NCBI GenBank assembly: GCA_943788505.1
Contig: CALSQR010000002.1
Coordinates: 1,308,161-1,345,010 of the forward strand
Origin: an uncultured bacterium
GTDB lineage: Bacteria; Bacteroidota; Rhodothermia; Rhodothermales; UBA10348
Length of the DNA: 36,850 nucleotides
Direction: 5' to 3'
The notes beneath the pieces were generated by a model. The model saw only the letters and a program-made list of their open reading frames with translations. It ran no database searches and was not told the DNA's origin. Made by a program: the position numbers and the translations under genes. Positions 16,793 through 26,071 of the stretch are shown piece after piece (positions within the stretch are counted from its first letter, which is position 1; the number at the start of each line of letters is the position of its first letter).

Positions 16793-16849
16793 TGCGTTAT
16801 GGGGATGCTGCCGGGCGTGGAAAGATGAGTTTCTTTCCGATACGAATCG

Positions 16850-17596
16850 TTAGCTGATTGCTTCGATGGTGGCGTCGTCCATTTCCATGGTCGAGTATAC
16901 GGCCTGAATGTCTTGATGCTCTTCAAGGAGTTCCAGAAGTTTGACAACCGCTTTTGCTTCTTCAGCGCCGATTCTTGTTGTACGTGTGGCAACCCGCTGC
17001 AGTCCAGCTTCCGTAATGGTTACGCCTTCCGATTCAAGGGCAGCTTGAACCGCACCGAAAGCCTCCACAGGCGTTGTAATTTCGAAGGCATCATCCTCTA
17101 GGATGACATCCTCGGCGCCTGCATCTGCGGCCAACATGAACAAGGAGTCCTCATCATTTCCTTCGGCCGGGATATCAAAAATACCCTTTCTGTCAAACTG
17201 AAAAGCAACAGAACCATTCTGCCCCATACTGCCGCCGTGCTTACCAAAGAGGTGGCGCACGTCCGCAACCGTTCGATTCGTGTTATCGGTTAACGCCTCA
17301 ACAAATATGGCAATCCCGTGGGGTCCGTACCCTTCGTACGTCATTTCCACATAATCTGAACCCTGGATTTCACCTGTACCTCGCTTAATAGCGCGTTCGA
17401 TGTTGTCCTTGGGCATATTCTCGCTTTTAGCCTTCTCAACCGAGAGGGCTAGGCGAGCATTCATGCCGGGATCACCACCTCCTTCACGGGCTGCAACCAT
17501 GATGTCGCGAGTAATTCGAGCCCAACTTTTGGAGCGGCGAGCGTCGGTAACAGCTTTTTGCCGTTTGATTTTAGACCATTTATTGTGGCCAGCCAT
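16850..17596 (-). CDS. yebC: YebC/PmpR family protein (TACO1-like)
   Basis: A 248-aa YebC-family protein starting MAGHNKWSKIKRQKAVTDARRSK, the near-invariant N-terminus. Other hallmarks are NARLALSVEKAKSENMPKDNIERAIKRGTG, YEGYGPHGIAIFVEALTDN and NRTVADVRHLFGKHGGSMG. The family was long annotated as a DNA-binding regulator; work on YebC and mitochondrial TACO1 points to helping ribosomes through polyproline stretches. It sits upstream of ruvC and divergent from miaB across 191 bp. Confidence 0.95.
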   Translation of the reverse strand: MAGHNKWSKIKRQKAVTDARRSKSWARITRDIMVAAREGGGDPGMNARLALSVEKAKSENMPKDNIERAIKRGTGEIQGSDYVEMTYEGYGPHGIAIFVEALTDNTNRTVADVRHLFGKHGGSMGQNGSVAFQFDRKGIFDIPAEGNDEDSLFMLAADAGAEDVILEDDAFEITTPVEAFGAVQAALESEGVTITEAGLQRVATRTTRIGAEEAKAVVKLLELLEEHQDIQAVYSTMEMDDATIEAIS

Positions 17597-17787
17597 GATG
17601 ATCCGATCTGTTTGAGTTTCGCGAGGTGTCCGAGGATAGTCCGAGATGCAAATATACGCAATGTTGTAACGGGCGATTCAATTGATGATGCTGACATTTT
17701 GTCGCATTTTCTGCATTTATCCGCGAACCTGAGTAATTCAGGAGGGTTGTACCCTTCCCGAACCGCATAAATCAGACAAAACGGCAC

Positions 17788-19197
17788 GTGCAGCCTACTC
17801 TCGACATTCCCATCCTTGACGATCTCGACCAACCTAAACAGGTTTCGGTTACGGTTGATGGCAAGCTTCAGGTCTATCTGGAAACCTATGGGTGCCAGAT
17901 GAACGTGTCCGATTCTGAAATCGTAGCCGCTGTTCTACGCGAAAATGGATACGGTCTCACGCATGATCTCGATGCGGCTGATGTCGTCCTGATCAATACG
18001 TGTGCCATTCGGGAAAATGCTGAGCAGAAAGTGCGGCGGCGCCTAGCTGAGCTGCGTAGTCAGAAGAAGAAGCATAATCCTGACCTGAAACTAGGTGTAT
18101 TGGGATGTATGGCAGAGCGTCTTCGGGAAAAGCTGCTAGACCAAGAAAAATTAGTCGACTTGGTTGTGGGTCCAGATGCGTATCGGGACCTTCCTAACTT
18201 ACTGAGCGCTGCTACCGATACAGGGCAAGCTGCCGTAAATGTGCTACTCTCTCGCGAAGAGACCTACGAGGACATCAAGCCTGTTCGATATGACACGAAT
18301 GGCGTTTCTGCCTTCGTCTCCATTATGCGCGGATGCGACAACATGTGCTCTTTCTGCGTCGTGCCTTTCACACGTGGACGCGAGCGCAGCAGGCCGGTCG
18401 TGAGCATCTTGGATGAGTGCAAGTCCCTCGTCGAGAGCGGCTTCAAGGAGGTCACAGTGCTCGGGCAGAACGTCAACTCCTATCGCGACGAGAAAGAAGG
18501 AGCTAATGTGGACTTCGCCGAACTCCTTTACCGGATTTCATTGATATCACCTGATCTGCGGATCCGGTACTCCACTTCGCATCCCAAAGACTGCTCGGAT
18601 GCCCTGCTTCATGTACATGCCGAGCGCGACAATGTCTGTAACTACATCCACCTTCCTGTTCAGCATGGCAATACGGACATGCTGCATCGCATGAAGCGGA
18701 CCTACAGTAGGGAGCACTACCTGGATCTGGTTGAGCGCGCCCGAAAGATTGTACCTGGCGTTTCTTTTTCAACGGATATCATAGCTGGTTTCTGTGATGA
18801 AACCGAAGAAGAACATCAGGACACATTATCCCTCATGGAGCTGGTTCGCTATGACCATGCCTATATGTTCATGTACTCTGAGCGGCCCGATACGTATGCG
18901 GCGCGCAAATTCGTAGATAACGTCCCAGAAGACCTGAAAAAACGTCGTCTCAACGACATTATTCAGTTGCAGTCTGGCATCTCGCTTGAAAAAAACCAAG
19001 CTGAGATTGGTAAAGAGCATATCGTACTCGTAGAAGGAACGAGCCGGCGCAGTGAGGATCAGCTCTCCGGTCGAACCGATACGAATAAAATGACCGTATT
19101 CAATCGGGTTGATTTCTCGAAGGGAGATTATGTCAAGGTCCGAGTGACTGACTGTACATCGGCCACACTGATTGCCGAACCTATCGGCCTGGTCTAA
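17788..19197 (+). CDS. miaB: tRNA-2-methylthio-N6-dimethylallyladenosine synthase MiaB
   Basis: MiaB is a radical-SAM methylthiotransferase that adds a methylthio group to i6A37 of tRNAs reading UNN codons. The 469-aa product has the N-terminal UPF0004 domain with three cluster cysteines (C36 in [15 protein letters not shown]72 in [11 protein letters not shown]107 in VLGCMAERL), the radical-SAM CxxxCxxC (C183, C187, C190 in [18 protein letters not shown]), and a C-terminal TRAM domain (about 395-465). The most plausible start is the GTG at 17788; no ATG lies between it and the conserved core. It heads the miaB - sigma-54 activator - lptE run. Confidence 0.96.
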   Translation: MQPTLDIPILDDLDQPKQVSVTVDGKLQVYLETYGCQMNVSDSEIVAAVLRENGYGLTHDLDAADVVLINTCAIRENAEQKVRRRLAELRSQKKKHNPDLKLGVLGCMAERLREKLLDQEKLVDLVVGPDAYRDLPNLLSAATDTGQAAVNVLLSREETYEDIKPVRYDTNGVSAFVSIMRGCDNMCSFCVVPFTRGRERSRPVVSILDECKSLVESGFKEVTVLGQNVNSYRDEKEGANVDFAELLYRISLISPDLRIRYSTSHPKDCSDALLHVHAERDNVCNYIHLPVQHGNTDMLHRMKRTYSREHYLDLVERARKIVPGVSFSTDIIAGFCDETEEEHQDTLSLMELVRYDHAYMFMYSERPDTYAARKFVDNVPEDLKKRRLNDIIQLQSGISLEKNQAEIGKEHIVLVEGTSRRSEDQLSGRTDTNKMTVFNRVDFSKGDYVKVRVTDCTSATLIAEPIGLV

Positions 19198-19211
19198 GGA
19201 GGCTGGAAATC

Positions 19212-20501
19212 ATGGATAGACAAGCGATGCAGGAACGATTCGGAATCGTGGGGCAGTCCGCAGGTATGCGGCAGGCTCTCGATCGTGTCCGACAAGTTGC
19301 TGGTACCGAAATAACGGTGCTTGTTCAGGGCGAAAGCGGCGTTGGTAAAGAGCTGTTTGCACAGGCTATTCATCAGCTTTCAGGACGCCGACACAAGTCG
19401 CTCCTCATAATGAATTGTGGCGCGATCCCTGAAGGTCTAATCGAGTCGGAATTGTTTGGTGCCGAAAAAGGAGCGTACACTGGTGCTGTGGAACGCCGAA
19501 CTGGCTATTTCGAGGAAGCAGATGGTGGCACCATTTTCCTCGATGAGATCGGTGAAATGCCACTGACCGCACAGGTCCGTTTGTTGCGTGTTCTGGAAAC
19601 AGGAGAATTCAGCCGAGTCGGGTCGACCAACGTCATGAAAAGTGACGTACGAGTGATAGCTGCGACAAACAAAGACCTTGGCCGAGAAGTCGAGGCAGGT
19701 CGATTCCGCGAAGATCTGTATTACCGACTCAGCACGGTTATCCTGCACGTCCCGCCCCTTCGGGATCGTCGCGATGACGTTTTGCCCATTTTTGAGCACT
19801 TCCAGCATCGGTTTGCGCAACGCTACAACTCGTCTGCTCCTGCGCTGGACTCTAGCGCCCGAGAGCTTTTAGTCCGTTACCGCTGGCCTGGGAATATCAG
19901 AGAGCTTCGCAACGTTGCTGAGCAAACAATCGTCCTTTTGAAGGGCACATCGATCAACGCCGACGATTTGCGTCCTTACCTGCGAGGCGTATTGTCGCCT
20001 GGTGGTGGTCTAGGACTGGTGCCCGTTGGGTCATCAGGCGGTACTTCCGCCGATGATGAAGCAACAGGTGCACGCGAACGTGAGCTGATTTACCGAGCGT
20101 TACTGGAGTTGAGGGGCGAAGTAAAAGATCTCAAAGATCAGATCGGCATCCTTGTTTCTGCGGCATCGCGTGGTGGCTCACCTCCAGTTCAGGACCCAGG
20201 ACGTCTTTTGGTGATGCATGAAAACCGGGATGAGTCCGGGCGACGTGAATCGTTCATTGAAGACGCGCCATACGAGTACGATGCAGGACCAGAAGAATAC
20301 GCCTCCCTGATCGAGGATGATGAAGAGACGGCGGCCTCCAATGACCTTCCTACGCTTGAAGATGCCGAACGGACGTTGATTTTATCGGCTCTGAAGCGAT
20401 TTGAGAACAACCGTCGACAGACGGCAGAGGCGCTCGGAATTAGCGAGCGAACCCTCTATAGAAAACTCAAAGACATCGAGGCGTCGGAATCTGTTGACTG
20501 A
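19212..20501 (+). CDS. Sigma-54-dependent Fis-family transcriptional activator
   Basis: A 429-aa enhancer-binding protein with no receiver or other sensor domain: the AAA+ core begins almost at the N-terminus ([10 protein letters not shown]). Walker A is GESGVGKE (40-47), Walker [14 protein letters not shown] (106-117), and arginine-finger region [12 protein letters not shown] is intact. The sigma-54 contact loop is GAYTGA (87-92) where GAFTGA is usual. The C-terminus has a Fis-type helix-turn-helix ([21 protein letters not shown]) after an acidic, variable linker. Without a sensor it may be controlled by expression or by a partner. It begins 12 bp after miaB and overlaps lptE by 8 bp, an arrangement shared by many Bacteroidota genomes. 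Confidence 0.95.
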   Translation: MDRQAMQERFGIVGQSAGMRQALDRVRQVAGTEITVLVQGESGVGKELFAQAIHQLSGRRHKSLLIMNCGAIPEGLIESELFGAEKGAYTGAVERRTGYFEEADGGTIFLDEIGEMPLTAQVRLLRVLETGEFSRVGSTNVMKSDVRVIAATNKDLGREVEAGRFREDLYYRLSTVILHVPPLRDRRDDVLPIFEHFQHRFAQRYNSSAPALDSSARELLVRYRWPGNIRELRNVAEQTIVLLKGTSINADDLRPYLRGVLSPGGGLGLVPVGSSGGTSADDEATGARERELIYRALLELRGEVKDLKDQIGILVSAASRGGSPPVQDPGRLLVMHENRDESGRRESFIEDAPYEYDAGPEEYASLIEDDEETAASNDLPTLEDAERTLILSALKRFENNRRQTAEALGISERTLYRKLKDIEASESVD

Positions 20502-21024
20502 TACTCGTTTCATATCGAAATGGCACCCAACTGTCTTAGCGCTGATCGCTTGCCTCACTGTTAGCCTTTCGGGCTGCGCGTACTACAGTTTCACAGGAGC
20601 AAGTATTCCTGAACATTTATCAACAGTCGCAATACCGCTGGTTGATGACAACACTGTTTCGACTGTTACAGGTTTGGACGATGAGCTAACACGGCTACTC
20701 ATCGACCGATTCGTTCGCCAAACGCGCCTCAACCTGGAAACGACGGAGTCAGATGCAGATGCGCTACTGACAGTAGTCATCACCCGGTACACGAATCAGC
20801 CTACTTCCGTATCTGGACAGGAGCAAGCGACAAGAAATCGCATCACCATCGCGGCAGAAGTGACCTACACCGACCAAACAGATTCCTCTGAATTGATCGG
20901 CCGGAGTTTCTCGGCATTTGAAGAATACGACCCATTTGATCCTGCTCAGGAGGAGACAGCTGCCTTTGCCGCGCTCGAAAAAATTGCAGATGATGTTTTC
21001 ACTGCTGCGACGTCGAACTGGTAA
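20494..21024 (+). CDS. lptE: LptE family lipoprotein (LPS assembly)
   Basis: LptE is the outer-membrane lipoprotein that plugs LptD and helps insert lipopolysaccharide. The TTG at 20494 gives [28 protein letters not shown], a complete lipoprotein signal with Cys28, and overlaps the activator's stop codon; the open frame extends upstream to 20401 but those codons belong to the activator gene. The mature part shows YYSFTGASIPEHLSTVAIPLVDDNT, the family start (YSFTGASI), and ITVVITRY...NRITIAAEVTY...FSAFEEY. Length of 176 aa is normal. Confidence 0.88.
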   Translation: MTDTRFISKWHPTVLALIACLTVSLSGCAYYSFTGASIPEHLSTVAIPLVDDNTVSTVTGLDDELTRLLIDRFVRQTRLNLETTESDADALLTVVITRYTNQPTSVSGQEQATRNRITIAAEVTYTDQTDSSELIGRSFSAFEEYDPFDPAQEETAAFAALEKIADDVFTAATSNW

Positions 21025-21100
21025 CGTATCTTGTTGAACGCGCTGCCATTTTGTGGCCTCGTTGGACAGACACAACAACTGAATCCACTTTCACTGCGTT

Positions 21101-21790
21101 ATGAAGCTTCCGGACATCCGACAAGCAGCTGACCTTATCGACTCCGGCGAGATCGATCAGGCGCGGGTGATGTTGCAGAACATTCTGCACGTTGTGCCAC
21201 AACATCTTTCCGCCCGCGTCCTCTTGGCACGCATTTTTGAGGCAGAAGGGGATCATCCAGCGGCCCTCGTGATGTGGAAACAGGCGGCATTTTATGGGCC
21301 TGAAGTGACCATCATTGAAGAAGGACTACGTCATGCCATCCTTCGTAAGCAGTTCGGCAAACCGGGTGAATTCATCTTGCCTGAGGGTATTGATTCCCCC
21401 TCATCCGCTGCGCCCATAAGTGAAGCTGATACGGAGCCGGCCTCTGAAGATGATGTGGCGGCCGTCTTTGGTGGACCGACCGCTGGTCCATCACCCGCCA
21501 GCCGTAGCAAGCCGGCCGATCCAGTTCCAGAATTCCAGGATCTTGACAAGCTCATTGAAGAGTTAGAATCTGCCGCTATTGTCCCAGATCCAGACATCCC
21601 TATGATGGATCCTGGCGACCTCGACCTTGATATTGAAGACGTGGTCAGCGAGACCTTAGCTCGTATTTATGCAAATCAGAGCTATTTCGAGGAAGCTGCC
21701 CAGGTGTATGAAAAACTGGCGCAGCAGCATCCTGATCGTCGCGAAGAATTCCTCGGCAAGGTAGCTGAGATGAAAGGCATGTCGTCCTAA
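21101..21790 (+). CDS. Tetratricopeptide-repeat protein
   Basis: A 229-aa protein with TPR-like helices at both ends. Residues about 1-75 contain LIDSGEIDQARVMLQNILHVVPQHLSARVLLARIFEAEGDHPAALVMWKQAAFYGP, two TPR units. Residues about 185-220 contain LARIYANQSYFEEAAQVYEKLAQQHPDRREEF, another. The middle (about 100-175) is acidic and proline/serine-rich, probably disordered. It follows lptE by 76 bp, matching the TPR gene often found after lptE in Bacteroidota. It probably acts as a scaffold in envelope assembly; direct evidence is absent. Confidence 0.8.
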   Translation: MKLPDIRQAADLIDSGEIDQARVMLQNILHVVPQHLSARVLLARIFEAEGDHPAALVMWKQAAFYGPEVTIIEEGLRHAILRKQFGKPGEFILPEGIDSPSSAAPISEADTEPASEDDVAAVFGGPTAGPSPASRSKPADPVPEFQDLDKLIEELESAAIVPDPDIPMMDPGDLDLDIEDVVSETLARIYANQSYFEEAAQVYEKLAQQHPDRREEFLGKVAEMKGMSS

Positions 21791-21800
21791 ACCGGCGCCT

Positions 21801-23084
21801 GTGATGACAAATTCCCCAACACCCTCTCGACTTGTCGCTGGATTGATGTCCGGCACTAGCTTGGACGGTGTGGACGTAGCATTCGTCCGGATCGCTGGAA
21901 GTGGGAGGGAGATAAACGTTGAGGTGTTGGCGGCTGGTTCTATCGAGTATGACCCAGCGCTCCGGGATCGATTGCACCGTATTAGCGATCCTGCCATCGC
22001 GTCTGATGGTGGTGAGGGCGCCGCTCGCCTCCCGTGTATTCAGGAAGTCACGAGGTTACATGCCGAGCTTGCTACCGTTTATGCCGATGCGATCCGTACG
22101 GTGGCCTCAGGCTCAGGCATTGATCTCGAAGGCTTGGATGCTTTTAGTGGCGTGGATGCGGTTGGCGGCTTGGATGCCGTTGGTAGCCATGGACAAACAG
22201 TTTATCACGATCCCGAGGCTGGAAGCACGCTGCAACTGGGTGACCCGGCTCGATTAGCGCAGTTGATGGGCGTAACCGTCGTCGGGGATTTTCGCCAAGG
22301 AGATATGGCTCTTGGCGGACAGGGTGCCCCCCTGGTTCCTTACATGGATTGGGCAATGTTTACGCATCCGACGGAGCATCGCGTTCTGCTTAACCTTGGT
22401 GGCATCGCGAACCTCACCGTGCTGCCTGCAGGATGCGACCGAGATCATGTGATTGCATTCGATTCGGGTCCAGCGAACATGCTGCTTGATAGTCTGGCCC
22501 AGAATCTGCTAGGATTGTCGATGGACCTCAATGGGGAAGAAGCCCTTCTCGGATTCCCAGACCACCTCGTTGTGGATGGCTTATTGGAGCATCCATATTT
22601 CAGGCAAAAGCCCCCCAAGTCAACCGGTCGCGAGCTGTTCAACGCGGCCTATTTAGCCGATTTTCTTTCCCGTACAACGCATCTTGATACCGCATCAAGG
22701 TTCGCGACGGCTGCGCAGTTGACTATTCGCTCGATTGCTGACGCTATTCGAGATAACGTTGACGATTTTTCATCTGCGGGATTTATCCCCTCTGGGGGCA
22801 TTACCCCTAGTACCACGACAAGAGTGCTTGTGGCCGGTGGCGGCGTTCACAATCAGGCCATTATGTCTGGCTTGTCTGATTCGCTTTCAGGCGCTTCTGT
22901 CGAGCCATTATCAGTACTCGGATTTGACCCTGATGCCAAGGAGGCCGTGTGTTTTGCCATTTTAGCCCATGAAGCACTAAACGGTGTTGCGACCGGAATG
23001 CCGTCCGTAACTGGAGCTCGTGGTCGTGCATTTTCCGGAAAGATCTGCCCGCCAGGGAATCACAACGCTCGAGAAGCGTTCTAA
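21801..23084 (+). CDS. anmK: Anhydro-N-acetylmuramic acid kinase
   Basis: AnmK opens and phosphorylates 1,6-anhydro-MurNAc released during peptidoglycan turnover, giving MurNAc-6-phosphate for recycling. The product has the N-terminal phosphate loop GLMSGTSLDGVDVAFV, the substrate site SHGQTVYHDP, QLGDPARLA, GDFRQGDMALGGQGAPLVPYMD, NLGGIANLT, and AFDSGPANMLLD, plus LVAGGGVHNQAIM near the C-terminus. At 427 aa it is longer than most AnmKs (about 370). Part of the excess is a small in-frame repeat before SHGQT (GLDAFSGVDAVGGLDAVG). It begins 11 bp after the TPR gene. A NagX-like acyltransferase downstream fits the same recycling theme. Confidence 0.93.
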   Translation: MMTNSPTPSRLVAGLMSGTSLDGVDVAFVRIAGSGREINVEVLAAGSIEYDPALRDRLHRISDPAIASDGGEGAARLPCIQEVTRLHAELATVYADAIRTVASGSGIDLEGLDAFSGVDAVGGLDAVGSHGQTVYHDPEAGSTLQLGDPARLAQLMGVTVVGDFRQGDMALGGQGAPLVPYMDWAMFTHPTEHRVLLNLGGIANLTVLPAGCDRDHVIAFDSGPANMLLDSLAQNLLGLSMDLNGEEALLGFPDHLVVDGLLEHPYFRQKPPKSTGRELFNAAYLADFLSRTTHLDTASRFATAAQLTIRSIADAIRDNVDDFSSAGFIPSGGITPSTTTRVLVAGGGVHNQAIMSGLSDSLSGASVEPLSVLGFDPDAKEAVCFAILAHEALNGVATGMPSVTGARGRAFSGKICPPGNHNAREAF

Positions 23085-23142
23085 CCGCCGCAAAGAATGC
23101 CAAACGGCTTCTTTGATCCGTCACTATCCAACCCCGCGACCC

Positions 23143-24297
23143 ATGAGCGATACCTTCACACCCGTTGCCTCCCTAGGCGAATTCGGATTGATCGGCCGAA
23201 TGCAAGAGCGCCTTGCTGGCATCCCGCGGTCTGAAAACCTGATCGAGGGCATTGGGGATGACGCCGCAGTGTATCGCGCTGGTGAAGGGCAGTTACACGT
23301 AGTGACGACCGATGTCCTGATCGAAGGCGTTCATTTCGATCGCAGCTTCATTCCGATGCCATTTCTGGGATGGAAATCGATTGCCGTCAATGTCAGCGAT
23401 GTGGTGGCGATGAATGCAAAGCCGTTATATGCTACGGTATCCATCGGCATGCCCCGAAATTTTTCCGTCGAAATGATGGACGCGCTCTATGATGGAATGG
23501 CTGATGCGTGCAAAGCATACGGAATGGAATTAGTGGGTGGGGATACATCCACTGCTCATGCCCTGTACATTTCCATTACGGTTATCGGTGGCGTTGCCGA
23601 ACAGGATGTCGTGTTTCGAAGGGGAGCTCGTGTTGGTGATTATATCTGTGTCACGGGCGACGTCGGCGGCTCCTACGCGGGACTCAAAGTATTGCTTGAC
23701 CAACGCCAAGCGCTTAATGATCTAGGTGATGCATACGAACCTGAATTGGAAGCGCATCAATATGTAATTCGCAGGCAATTGAGGCCTCACGCCCGCCTAG
23801 ACGTAATCGATTTGCTGCAAAAGGCAGGCATCAAGCCGACATCGATGATCGATATCTCAGATGGTATCGCAAGCGAGATTCATCATATTGCCCTCCGAAG
23901 CAGCGTGGGCGCAACCGTTCGTATCCCAGCCCTTCCATTTGACCCGGAAACGCGGGCGGTGGCTGACCAGTTTTTAGACGATGTGGATGCATATGCCTTG
24001 TTTGGCGGCGAAGACTACGAACTGTTATTCACAGTGGATCCTACTGATGTGGGTGCGATTGATGCGATGCAAGGTGTGTCGATAATTGGCAACATCGAGG
24101 AAGCCACGAAAGGGGTGCGAACTTATTCGCCCGAAACAGGGCTGATGCCGTTGCATCCAGCTGGGTATCAGCATTTTGATGGCCCACCCGAAGTCGATTA
24201 TGCTTCATTGGATTCGGACGATGAGAACGACAATGTTATCCGATTCGACGAAGACTTGGGACTGGATGACATCGAGGTTTCAGGTGACGGCGCTTGA
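23143..24297 (+). CDS. thiL: Thiamine-monophosphate kinase
   Basis: ThiL phosphorylates thiamine monophosphate to the active cofactor thiamine diphosphate. The 384-aa protein begins at ATG 23143 (MSDTFTPVASLGEFGLIGRM); the frame is open 41 codons upstream but those overlap anmK. Family blocks are IEGIGDDAAVYR, VVTTDVLIEGVHFDR, NVSDVVAMNAKP, GGDTSTAHALYISITVIG, VTGDVGGSYAGLK, MIDISDGIASEIHHIA and FGGEDYELLFTV. The C-terminus carries about 40 extra acidic residues. No other thiamine genes are near. Its stop overlaps the TTG of the methyltransferase frame. Confidence 0.94.
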   Translation: MSDTFTPVASLGEFGLIGRMQERLAGIPRSENLIEGIGDDAAVYRAGEGQLHVVTTDVLIEGVHFDRSFIPMPFLGWKSIAVNVSDVVAMNAKPLYATVSIGMPRNFSVEMMDALYDGMADACKAYGMELVGGDTSTAHALYISITVIGGVAEQDVVFRRGARVGDYICVTGDVGGSYAGLKVLLDQRQALNDLGDAYEPELEAHQYVIRRQLRPHARLDVIDLLQKAGIKPTSMIDISDGIASEIHHIALRSSVGATVRIPALPFDPETRAVADQFLDDVDAYALFGGEDYELLFTVDPTDVGAIDAMQGVSIIGNIEEATKGVRTYSPETGLMPLHPAGYQHFDGPPEVDYASLDSDDENDNVIRFDEDLGLDDIEVSGDGA

Positions 24298-24335
24298 GTA
24301 CCGTTCGACCAGATAATTGCTCGGACGCTCGTCCA

Positions 24336-24935
24336 ATGTGGGATCAGCGGTATGCTGAAGAGGGGTATGCTTACGGCACGCGCCCAAACGACTTTTTAGT
24401 GGCCCAAGCCAGTCGAATCAAAGCCGGCGGCCGAGTCTTGTGCCTGGCCGAGGGAGAAGGACGCAACGCTGTTCATCTTGCAACACTAGGATTCGAAGTA
24501 GTTGCGGTTGACACGTCGCCAGTGGGTCTAGAAAAAGCCCGTTCCTTGGCAGATTCACAGGGTGTTTCTATCAGCACAGTCCATGCTGATCTTGCAGATT
24601 ATGATCTTGGCGTAGATGCGTGGGATGCAATCATTTCTGTTTTTGCCCATGTTCGGCCCCCGCTGCGTCGGGAGTTGCATGCAGCTATCTTCCGTGCCTT
24701 AAGACCAGAAGGCGTTTTCCTGCTAGAAGCTTACACTCCACGTCAACCAGAGATGCCAGGAAATGGTGGTCCGCCCGCCAGTCGCCCTGACATGTTCATG
24801 ACTGCCAACGGATTGACTGAGGAATTGGTAGGATTAAAACTTCACGTGTGCCAGGAAGTCGAGCGAGACATCCATGAAGGGCGATACCACAATGGTATGA
24901 GCGCCGTTGTTCAGGTTGTGGGACGACGGGGGTAG
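24336..24935 (+). CDS. Class I SAM-dependent methyltransferase
   Basis: A 199-aa methyltransferase beginning MWDQRYAEEGYAYGTRPNDFL, the usual opening of a TehB-like group. The SAM site is GGRVLCLAEGEGRNAVHLATLGFEVVAVDTSPVGL; the later ISVFAHVRPPLRRELH and LRPEGVFLLEAYTPRQ are typical too. The substrate is unknown. A TTG at 24294 that overlaps the thiL stop would add 14 residues without conservation; ATG 24336 is preferred, but the overlap suggests translational coupling and cannot be excluded. Confidence 0.85.
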   Translation: MWDQRYAEEGYAYGTRPNDFLVAQASRIKAGGRVLCLAEGEGRNAVHLATLGFEVVAVDTSPVGLEKARSLADSQGVSISTVHADLADYDLGVDAWDAIISVFAHVRPPLRRELHAAIFRALRPEGVFLLEAYTPRQPEMPGNGGPPASRPDMFMTANGLTEELVGLKLHVCQEVERDIHEGRYHNGMSAVVQVVGRRG

Positions 24936-25057
24936 TCGCGGCCGGTGCATCAATAATGCTGATGTCGGTCTAAATTGTCCTTTTGAGGATTTGTTATTCG
25001 CAGCAGTGTACCCTGTTGAACAGAGTTTTCTTTTCCGATATTGTTGTTACCACCTCA

Positions 25058-26047
25058 ATGAGCTCTCTTATGAATGACGTATCAATCGTTGCCGCTGTTC
25101 AGGCAGCGCCAGTGTTTCTCGATCTTGATCGTAGCGTCGACAAAGCATGCTCTTTGATGGGCGAAGCTGCGAAGGCTGGTGCAACGCTGGCCGTCTTTCC
25201 AGAAGCATTTTTGCCTGGATACCCCGTATGGTCCTGGTTTATTCCTCCCGTAAAAACACATGATTTGCGCCCACTTTATGCCGAACTGCTAGAGAATTCA
25301 GTGGATGTGCCGGGTCGACATGTTTCCCGGTTGTGCGAAGCCGCCGCGGATCACGGAATCACTGTTTCGATCGGAATCAACGAAAGGAACCACGAAGCTA
25401 GCGGCTCTACGCTATTCAATTCCTTGCTGCACATAAGTGATCAGGGAGCCATTCTTGGTTGTCATCGAAAGATGATCCCAACGGTCGCTGAGCGTTTAGT
25501 GTGGGGCCAGGGAGACGGGTCAGACCTTCAGGTTCATTCAACTCCCGTTGGGAAGGTAAGCGGGTTGATTTGCTGGGAAAACTATATGCCTCTGGCTCGC
25601 TACACGCTGTATGCGCGCGGTATGGAAGTTTGCGTGGCGCCAACCTGGGACCGGGGCGAACCTTGGATTTCGACCATGCGACATATTGGAAAGGAAGGCC
25701 GCAGTTTTGTGATAAGCGCCTGCTCTGCGATGAAGATGGATGACATTCCAGACCGGTTCGAGTTCAAGAAAAAGTGGATGTCAGAGGTTGGGGAATGGTT
25801 AAATCCCGGTATGTCCCTCATTGTTGATCCGGATGGGAAAATACTAGCAGGTCCTCTCGAAAAAGAAGAAGGGATTCTGCTTGCCGAAATCAATCTGGAT
25901 TTCGCTAGGGGGTCTAGATTTCAACTCGATACGGCAGGGCATTATGCCCGTCCTGATGTTTTTGACCTACGCATAATAAATGAATCTAGGTCGATGCTAC
26001 GTGCAGGGCTGAGTCCAAATGAGATGGCCGCGCCCGAGACTCAATGA
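25058..26047 (+). CDS. Nitrilase / carbon-nitrogen hydrolase
   Basis: A 329-aa enzyme with the Glu-Lys-Cys triad of the nitrilase superfamily: E49 in AVFPEAFLPGYPVW, K138 in HRKMIPTVAERLVWGQGDG, and C172 in GLICWENYMPLARY. The motif GYPVW and the ending GHYARPDVFDL are those of true nitrilases (nitrile to carboxylate plus ammonia) rather than amidases. Substrate could be an aliphatic or aromatic nitrile. ATG 25058 (MSSLMND) or 25070 is the natural start; earlier codons in frame are not conserved. It stands 122 bp after the methyltransferase gene. Confidence 0.9.
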   Translation: MSSLMNDVSIVAAVQAAPVFLDLDRSVDKACSLMGEAAKAGATLAVFPEAFLPGYPVWSWFIPPVKTHDLRPLYAELLENSVDVPGRHVSRLCEAAADHGITVSIGINERNHEASGSTLFNSLLHISDQGAILGCHRKMIPTVAERLVWGQGDGSDLQVHSTPVGKVSGLICWENYMPLARYTLYARGMEVCVAPTWDRGEPWISTMRHIGKEGRSFVISACSAMKMDDIPDRFEFKKKWMSEVGEWLNPGMSLIVDPDGKILAGPLEKEEGILLAEINLDFARGSRFQLDTAGHYARPDVFDLRIINESRSMLRAGLSPNEMAAPETQ

Positions 26048-26071
26048 TGAACATCTGAACATAATCGAACC

